Under the pieces are notes generated by a model. It saw only the letters and a program-made list of their open reading frames with translations, had not been told where the DNA came from and did not search any database. The translations under genes and the position numbers were made by a program. This document shows positions 7,947-12,393 of a stretch of DNA of 12,393 nt, in pieces. Position 1 is the stretch's first letter. Each line of letters begins with the position of its first letter. Source of the DNA: an uncultured Spirochaetales bacterium (lineage in GTDB: Bacteria; UBP6; UBA1177); the NCBI GenBank assembly GCA_902780365.1, contig CACZFE010000035.1, positions 1 to 12,393 of the forward strand, given 5' to 3'.

Positions 7947-9022
7947 TGCTCGCTTTTCTTGAGCCTTATTATTCAGGCAGCCACAAATATTTCGCAGACG
8001 GTTTCAAAAGATGTTTTCCTGACAATATCCAGCTTTTCACGCTTCCCGGCAGACATTGGAAGTGGCGTATGCACGGTTCGGCCGTCACTTTCGCGGAGAT
8101 GACCGAAAAAAGCGGAACGGAATTTGACACGATTATTGTTTCATCGCTGACTGATACCGCACTTCTGAAGTCGCTTCTGCTGCCGGAAATGCCCGGTGCG
8201 CGTTTTGTGACATACTTTCACGAGAACCAGCTTGCCTATCCGTGGTCGGAAAACGACAAAGAGCCTTCAAGAACAGACATGCACTACGCTTTTATAAATT
8301 TCACTTCGGCGCTTGTTTCGGATATCGCGCTTTTCAATTCGGAGTTCAATAAGAATAGCTTTTTTTCGGCTTTGGAAAGTTTTCTCCGCTCGTTTCCCGA
8401 TAGCAGGCTGACGCATAAAATCGATGAGATCTACAAAAAATCGAAAGTTCTTTATCCCGGTGTGAACATGATTGAAAAATCGGAGATCAAAAAAGATAAC
8501 ATCTTGAAAATACTGTGGAATCACCGCTGGGAATACGACAAAGACCCTGTTGCTTTTTTCGAGACCTTGTTTCGTTTGAAAGAAGCGGGAATAAAGTTTC
8601 AGCTTGTCGTTTTGGGTGAAGAAAAATCAATATTGCCTGAAATTTTTGGAGTGGCGCGCGAAAAACTGAAGGACGAGATAATTTCATTCGGTTACGCCGA
8701 AAATTATGAAGAATACAAAAAACTTGTCGCAAGTTGCGATATCCTTCCGGTAACTTCAAAGCACGAATTTTTCGGAATAAGCGTTCTTGAAGCCGCTTCG
8801 GCGGGAGTTATTCCGGTTCTGCCGGAAAGATTGAGCTACCCCGAAATTTTTCCGCCCGAAAAGTTCGGGAAATTGTTTTATGAAGAAGGTAAACTCTTTG
8901 ATTTTATTAAAAAATTTTCCGAAAAGCCCGATTTTTCCCTTCGTGATGAAGTTTCTGAAAGAGCAGCTTTTTTTGACTGGTCTCACTTCAGAGAAAACGC
9001 TGAAAAACTGCTTTTTTCTTAG
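7946..9022 (+). CDS. GTDC1/QTMAN-type glycosyltransferase (tRNA-queuosine mannosyltransferase family)
   Basis: A 358-residue cytoplasmic GT-B fold enzyme. The N-terminal half has the family's own signatures: 'GSHK' (11-14), 'LPGRHWKWR' (33-41) and 'YFHENQLAYP' (90-99). The C-terminal half carries 'WNHRWEYDKDP' (191-201), 'KHEFFGISVLEA' (272-283) and 'YPEIFP' (298-303), matching almost word for word what I recall of human GTDC1, which mannosylates queuosine in tRNA-Asp using GDP-mannose. In bacteria the family is annotated from its DUF3524 domain. The parsimonious role is adding a sugar to queuosine in tRNA (inference; no other Q gene is in view). The ATG at 7946 is used; a GTG one codon earlier is the alternative. 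It overlaps the permease by one base behind AGAGGAG. It ends 2 bases from the converging lipoprotein gene with no good terminator between. Confidence 0.87.
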   Translation: MLAFLEPYYSGSHKYFADGFKRCFPDNIQLFTLPGRHWKWRMHGSAVTFAEMTEKSGTEFDTIIVSSLTDTALLKSLLLPEMPGARFVTYFHENQLAYPWSENDKEPSRTDMHYAFINFTSALVSDIALFNSEFNKNSFFSALESFLRSFPDSRLTHKIDEIYKKSKVLYPGVNMIEKSEIKKDNILKILWNHRWEYDKDPVAFFETLFRLKEAGIKFQLVVLGEEKSILPEIFGVAREKLKDEIISFGYAENYEEYKKLVASCDILPVTSKHEFFGISVLEAASAGVIPVLPERLSYPEIFPPEKFGKLFYEEGKLFDFIKKFSEKPDFSLRDEVSERAAFFDWSHFRENAEKLLFS

Positions 9023-9024
9023 AG

Positions 9025-10068
9025 TTAGAACGGCAGAAGTTCGATTCTCTGTTCTTCCAGATGACTTCTTGTTTTGAGAAAAAATACCAGTGGTTTTCCG
9101 TCGGAAGTTTCGGAGAACAGAAAATCCCCGCCTTCCTTTTCCAAAGGTTCTTCGGGGTTCTCTCCGTCTTCATCCGGTCTGAGGATCCGCAGTTCCGCAG
9201 TTTCTTTTTCTTTTCCCGAAGATTGCGTGACACTGTAAACGGAGTTTTCCTTTTCCGAGTAATTGTTCAGCAGGATGTTGTCGTATGCGATAAAGGCAAG
9301 AGTGGAGATTTTTATTTCCTTATCATTCCCGAGGTCTATTTTGTCCAGAATCCATGTGGCTTGCGGATTGTAGAATAAAAGGTCTCCGCTTGCGTAGTTC
9401 CTTTCGGAAAAAACGTAGATGTTTTTTTCGCCGCACTGAATTTTTTTAGGTTCTTCCCAAAAATATTGATTTGCTTTTTCTTCAGTTCCGCTTTCAGGTT
9501 CCTCGTCGTAAGGGAACATATATTTTTTAAGCTTTTTCACATCGCCTTTTTCGTAGACATATAAAAAATCGTAGCTTTCCGATGCCGCTCCTGAATCGAT
9601 TAATGCAGGCTTTTCATAGTTTATCAGCAGAACTATCGTGCCGTTATTCATGGAGCATGCGCTGAGCAGTGTCGGAACGGCGAAAAAAGTTTTTCCGTCT
9701 TTGCCTGTCATCTTCGGTTTCAGCGAAATTTCAGAAGAAAGCATCTTTCCGTTCCTTGTATCGACGGCGAAAACGTCTATCGTGGAATCGGTGACTTGCT
9801 TTACAACGGCTGTTCCGGTTTCAGGATTGAACGCTATAGGCTCGCCTTCTTCTATTTTCGCCTGTTTCATCCCTTTTTCAGTAAGTATATAGTGTCTGCG
9901 GCTGCTCCCTTTCGTAACACTTATGATTCCGTTCGTTTTATGCTGGTAGTCGCAGTCGTATTCAGAAACTCTGCATACAACAAAAGAATCTTCGGAACTG
10001 CATGAGACAAGTAGTTGTGTTACAATGAAAAAAAAGAATGAAAATGTTGAAAAGTGCTTAGTATTCAA
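9025..10068 (-). CDS. Hypothetical lipoprotein, TTG start
   Basis: A 347-residue predicted lipoprotein of unknown function. It begins at a TTG that overlaps the end of the upstream gene by 11 bases; the first in-frame ATG is at codon 67, after the signal. The signal has K4/H5, a Phe-rich core, and 'QLLVSC' with the lipidated Cys at 23, then SSEDS. The mature part is mostly short beta strands separated by charged loops (for example 'YDFLYVYEKGDVKKLKKY' and 'KNIYVFSERNYASGDLLFY'), which suggests a propeller-like or beta-rich fold, though no repeat is regular enough to name. Cys residues at 32 and 39 could form a disulfide. No strong ribosome site precedes the TTG, so expression probably depends on re-initiation after the upstream gene. 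Confidence 0.75.
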   Translation of the reverse strand: MNTKHFSTFSFFFFIVTQLLVSCSSEDSFVVCRVSEYDCDYQHKTNGIISVTKGSSRRHYILTEKGMKQAKIEEGEPIAFNPETGTAVVKQVTDSTIDVFAVDTRNGKMLSSEISLKPKMTGKDGKTFFAVPTLLSACSMNNGTIVLLINYEKPALIDSGAASESYDFLYVYEKGDVKKLKKYMFPYDEEPESGTEEKANQYFWEEPKKIQCGEKNIYVFSERNYASGDLLFYNPQATWILDKIDLGNDKEIKISTLAFIAYDNILLNNYSEKENSVYSVTQSSGKEKETAELRILRPDEDGENPEEPLEKEGGDFLFSETSDGKPLVFFLKTRSHLEEQRIELLPF

Positions 10069-11350
10069 GCTGCTGGAGATCTTGTTCAGCTTTTTTGTAA
10101 TGTTCGTTTTCTGCGGTTACGATTTTAAGGATGGAACGGAGAAGTTCTTTTGCCTTTGTCGGGTTGAAGTTCTTCATTACATTCGCTTTGTCGTAGATGG
10201 CTTTGACGATTTTGTCTTTTGAATTGAGCCAGTCGCTGCACTCGGTCTTTTCGGGATCGATTTCTGCGCATTTTTCATAAGCTTCGTTTGCTTCGACATA
10301 TTTGTTTGCCTTTTCCATCTCTTTTCCGCGTGCAAGCCAGCCTGTAGCGGCGTATTTGTCGACTTTCTGCGAGAATTCGGTTCCGCCTTCAACGATCGAT
10401 TCGTCAAGAGCTTTAGCTGCTTCGATGTTGTCGAGGATAAGCGATGAATTCTTTACTTCTACACCTTTGAGGATCTGTTCACGGACATTGTTGAAGTTGA
10501 GGAGCTGGGTTTTGAGAGCATGGATTTTCGCGTCTTCTTCGCACTCGCACTTCAGACTGCTGACTTTTTCGCTGGTAATAGCTTTGATAGCAGCGTTGTA
10601 TTTGCCCTGAGAGCACATTTCAAGAACAAGTTCGCGGACTCTTTCAAGTTTCTCTGCGTTGTCTTTGAGAGATTTCTTTTTGCTTGCCTGTTCTTTTTTC
10701 TTCTCGGATTCCCTTCTTGCTCTCTCTTTTTCGAGACGTGCTATTTCCTCCTCTTCTTCTCTTCTCTGTCTTTCTTCTTCAAGACGTTTTTTCTTTTCGC
10801 GTTCTTTGGCGAGACGCTCTTCTTCTTTTCTTTTTTCTTCAAGCTCGCGCTCTCTTTTCTTTCTTTCCTTGTCAGCGGATTTGCTTTTGGAACCGCCTTT
10901 TATGTCGCCGAAAGCGGAGAGCTTTCTGATCTGTGCGAAAATAGCCTTATCGTTTGCGTCATCGGCATAGTCGTAAGTTTTTGACTCGTCATCGACAACT
11001 TCTTCGTCTTCAATGTTGATGAGAACAAGTCTGACGGTGACTTCTTCGTCTTCGTTCATGCTGATGAGTGAAAGAAGGACATACTGGAAATCCTCGTCGC
11101 CTGCGTTTTCGGACCAGCATTCAGGTTTCATTCCGCATTTGCCGAATTTTTTGAGTTTTGCCTTGGAAACATCCTGATAGCTTACCGAATTGAGCTTCGA
11201 TTTAACGTTAGCCTCAAGATTTTTGATGATTTTGTTAGCGTCTGATTTTTCGATTTCTTTCGTGACAGGTTTCATGAAAAAAACTGTGTCGGCATAGGCC
11301 GGAAGTATAAAAGAAATCATCAAAGCGAGCATAAAAATTTTCTTTTTCAA
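10058..11350 (-). CDS. Secreted protein with long charged helix and TPR-like C-terminus
   Basis: A 430-residue periplasmic protein I cannot name. The TTG at 11350 is chosen because GGAGG (11356-11360) lies 5 bases ahead and the product then has a Sec signal: KKK, a hydrophobic core, and cleavage after 'LPAYA' (residue 20). An ATG 18 bases later would lose the positive end; a TTG at 11365 lies ahead of the ribosome site. Residues 21-145 form a small domain with a close Cys pair (72/78) in 'KCGMKPECW' and a beta stretch 'VTVRLVLINIEDEEVV', like the N-terminal domains before TPR or PEGA parts in myxobacterial-type proteins (weak resemblance). Residues of about 155-235 are almost only E, K and R: a single charged helix or coiled coil. 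The rest is helical hairpins of TPR type ('YVEANEAYEKCAEIDPEKTEC'-like region, 352-372). Seven Cys in the mature part fit oxidised pairs. First gene of a pair with the lipoprotein at 9025. Confidence 0.85.
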   Translation of the reverse strand: MKKKIFMLALMISFILPAYADTVFFMKPVTKEIEKSDANKIIKNLEANVKSKLNSVSYQDVSKAKLKKFGKCGMKPECWSENAGDEDFQYVLLSLISMNEDEEVTVRLVLINIEDEEVVDDESKTYDYADDANDKAIFAQIRKLSAFGDIKGGSKSKSADKERKKRERELEEKRKEEERLAKEREKKKRLEEERQRREEEEEIARLEKERARRESEKKKEQASKKKSLKDNAEKLERVRELVLEMCSQGKYNAAIKAITSEKVSSLKCECEEDAKIHALKTQLLNFNNVREQILKGVEVKNSSLILDNIEAAKALDESIVEGGTEFSQKVDKYAATGWLARGKEMEKANKYVEANEAYEKCAEIDPEKTECSDWLNSKDKIVKAIYDKANVMKNFNPTKAKELLRSILKIVTAENEHYKKAEQDLQQLEY

Positions 11351-11355
11351 TCTCT

Positions 11356-11360
11356 CCTCC
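11356..11360 (-). promoter_or_regulatory. Ribosome binding site favouring the TTG start at 11350
   Basis: On the minus strand GGAGG is followed by AGAGA and then TTG AAA AAG. The spacing is ideal for this TTG. It overlaps the codons after the earlier TTG (11365) and is 23 bases from the later ATG (11332). Confidence 0.7.
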
Positions 11361-11389
11361 AACAATCACTCTGAAAAAAAACTGCGAGT

Positions 11390-11417
11390 ATTAAACCGAC
11401 TTTTGTTTTTTTTTCAA
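11390..11417 (-). promoter_or_regulatory. Probable sigma70-type promoter for the secreted protein-lipoprotein pair
   Basis: On the minus strand TTGAAA (11412-11417) is separated by 16 bases from TTTAAT (11390-11395), a 5/6 match to the -10 box, with an A-rich spacer. Transcription would start near 11383. It faces away from the glnS promoter, so the 192 bases between the two genes are a divergent control region. Confidence 0.45.
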
Positions 11418-11461
11418 GTTTTATTCAGCACAACATTTATTTTTTATCCTACAATTTAAAA

Positions 11462-11489
11462 TTGACCGCGGAACGAGAGCGGATATAAT
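11462..11489 (+). promoter_or_regulatory. Strong sigma70-type promoter of glnS
   Basis: TTGACC (11462-11467) and a perfect TATAAT (11484-11489) are separated by 16 bases. Transcription would start near 11496, leaving a leader of about 47 bases that contains the palindrome at 11507-11520. Confidence 0.75.
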
Positions 11490-11506
11490 TTGCCCCTGAA
11501 ATTTTT

Positions 11507-11520
11507 TGCCGCATGCGGCA
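11507..11520. promoter_or_regulatory. Perfect 14-base palindrome in the glnS leader (hairpin or operator)
   Basis: TGCCGCATGCGGCA is its own reverse complement. As RNA it forms a 5-bp GC-rich stem with a CAUG loop, about 11 bases downstream of the predicted transcription start. It is followed by GATTC and seven T (11526-11532), then the GAGG ribosome site (11533-11536). It could be a weak attenuator, a protein-binding dyad, or a 5' stabilising hairpin; the sequence does not decide. Confidence 0.5.
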
Positions 11521-11542
11521 GATTCTTTTTTTGAGGTAAAAA

Positions 11543-12393
11543 ATGAACGAAAAAATCAATGAAATCCAGAATCAGGAAGAAAAGAGCTCAGTAAACTTCA
11601 TCCGCGCCATCATCGATGCCGATCTGGCGAGCGGCAAACACAAAGAGATCCAGACCCGTTTTCCGCCGGAGCCGAACGGATACCTGCATATCGGACACGC
11701 GAAATCAATATGTCTCAACTTCGGCTTGGCTAAGATCTATGGCGGCAAATGCAACCTCCGTTTCGACGACACGAATCCCGAAAAAGAGGATGTCGAGTAT
11801 GTCGATTCGATCCAGGACGATATCAGATGGCTCGGTTTCAAACCTGATAAAGTGCTTTACGCTTCAAGTTACTTCGACCAGCTTTACGAATGGGCAGTCG
11901 AACTCATAAAAAAAGGAAAAGCTTTCGTATGCCAGCAGACTCTTGAAGAGATGCGCCGCGACCGTGGAACAGCGACAGGCGCCGGCAAGGAAAGTCCGTG
12001 GAGAAACCGCTCCGTCGATGCGAAGATCGACATGGCTCACCCGAATGTTCTGCTGCGTGACCCGGTCATGTACAGGATCAGAAAAGTCACCCACCACAGG
12101 ACCGGCAACAAGTGGTGCATTTATCCGACTTACGATTTCACTCACGGCCAGAGCGACGCTATCGAAGGGATCACTCATTCGATATGCACCCTTGAATTCG
12201 AGGCGCACAGGCCGCTTTACGAGTGGTTTCTTGAGGCGATCGGCATCGAAAAGAAGCCTCAGCAGGTCGAATTCGCCCGCCTCAACCTCACTAACACCGT
12301 AATGAGCAAGAGATTCCTCAAAAAACTCGTTGACGAGAAGTATGTTTCAGGTTGGGACGATCCGAGAATGCCGACTATCGCAGGTATCAGACG
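11543..12393 (+). CDS. glnS: Glutaminyl-tRNA synthetase, N-terminal part (3' end outside window)
   Basis: The first 283 residues of a class I aminoacyl-tRNA synthetase that charges tRNA-Gln with glutamine in the cytoplasm. Clear GlnRS marks are 'TRFPPEPNGYLHIGHAKS' (38-55) with the HIGH motif at 49-52, 'NLRFDDTNPEKED' (71-83), 'GNKWCIYPTYDFTH' (188-201), 'IEGITHSICTLEF' (207-219) and 'VMSKR' (253-257), the KMSKS counterpart. 'GWDDPRMPTIAG' (270-281) separates it from GluRS. Start ATG behind GAGG. Oddity: after 'SPWRNRSV' the text jumps directly to 'DAKIDMAHPN', lacking the roughly 22 residues ('EENL...MRAGEF...LR' type) that E. coli and most GlnRS have there; the frame stays intact. The anticodon-binding domain lies beyond the window. 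Presence of GlnRS means tRNA-Gln need not be made through the GatCAB route. Confidence 0.96.
   Translation, partial: MNEKINEIQNQEEKSSVNFIRAIIDADLASGKHKEIQTRFPPEPNGYLHIGHAKSICLNFGLAKIYGGKCNLRFDDTNPEKEDVEYVDSIQDDIRWLGFKPDKVLYASSYFDQLYEWAVELIKKGKAFVCQQTLEEMRRDRGTATGAGKESPWRNRSVDAKIDMAHPNVLLRDPVMYRIRKVTHHRTGNKWCIYPTYDFTHGQSDAIEGITHSICTLEFEAHRPLYEWFLEAIGIEKKPQQVEFARLNLTNTVMSKRFLKKLVDEKYVSGWDDPRMPTIAGIR

Noticed and set aside
9002..9018. GAAAAA-CTGC-TTTTTTC hairpin at the end of the glycosyltransferase gene as a terminator
   Set aside because: The stem is only A-T pairs apart from one G-C and lies inside the coding sequence; too weak for an intrinsic terminator.
10520..10984. Plus-strand open frames of Phe/Ser/Leu-rich protein that look like membrane proteins
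   Set aside because: They are the complement of the GAA/AAG-rich charged helix; the apparent hydrophobicity is an antisense artefact.

Overview
The window reads as chromosome of a Gram-negative bacterium of moderate GC. Two proteins carry lipobox signal peptides and one has a cleavable Sec signal peptide. The window also holds glnS, which only some bacterial groups have. Lipoproteins starting 'SCGGD' or 'SCSSED', a giant cyclase/NTPase/TPR protein and charged coiled-coil TPR proteins recall deltaproteobacteria/Myxococcota-like or uncultured phyla. This is an impression; no rRNA or other marker fixes the taxon. I saw no mobile element, CRISPR array, tRNA or rRNA, and no intergenic gap exceeds 300 bases.

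Layout. (1) 1-450, +: the end of a sugar aminotransferase of the DegT/DnrJ/EryC1/StrS family, closed by a hairpin that serves both converging genes. (2) 6703-510, -: a tight pair, a YfcE/MJ0936-type metallophosphoesterase and a kelch-propeller lipoprotein, followed after 91 bases by a 1265-residue protein with two class III nucleotide cyclase domains, a STAND/AAA-like NTPase and TPRs. (3) 6822-9022, +: an AI-2E-family permease overlapping by one base a glycosyltransferase of the GTDC1/QTMAN type (tRNA-queuosine mannosyltransferase family). (4) 11350-9025, -: a secreted protein with a long charged helix, overlapping a TTG-initiated lipoprotein gene; the latter meets the glycosyltransferase tail to tail with two bases between. 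(5) 11543-12393, +: the start of glnS behind a good sigma70-type promoter and a leader palindrome.

The most notable gene is the cyclase. Its domain order and its split of catalytic residues between two domains match animal soluble adenylyl cyclase (ADCY10). The two residues that bind bicarbonate in the human enzyme appear replaced (N79, A159). It therefore looks catalytically competent for cAMP synthesis, but is probably switched by its NTPase/TPR part rather than by bicarbonate. Also notable are a bacterial relative of the eukaryotic queuosine mannosyltransferase and a GlnRS with a clean in-frame loss of about 22 residues in a normally conserved segment.

Comparisons with human ADCY10, human GTDC1 and E. 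coli GlnRS are from memory, without alignment tools.
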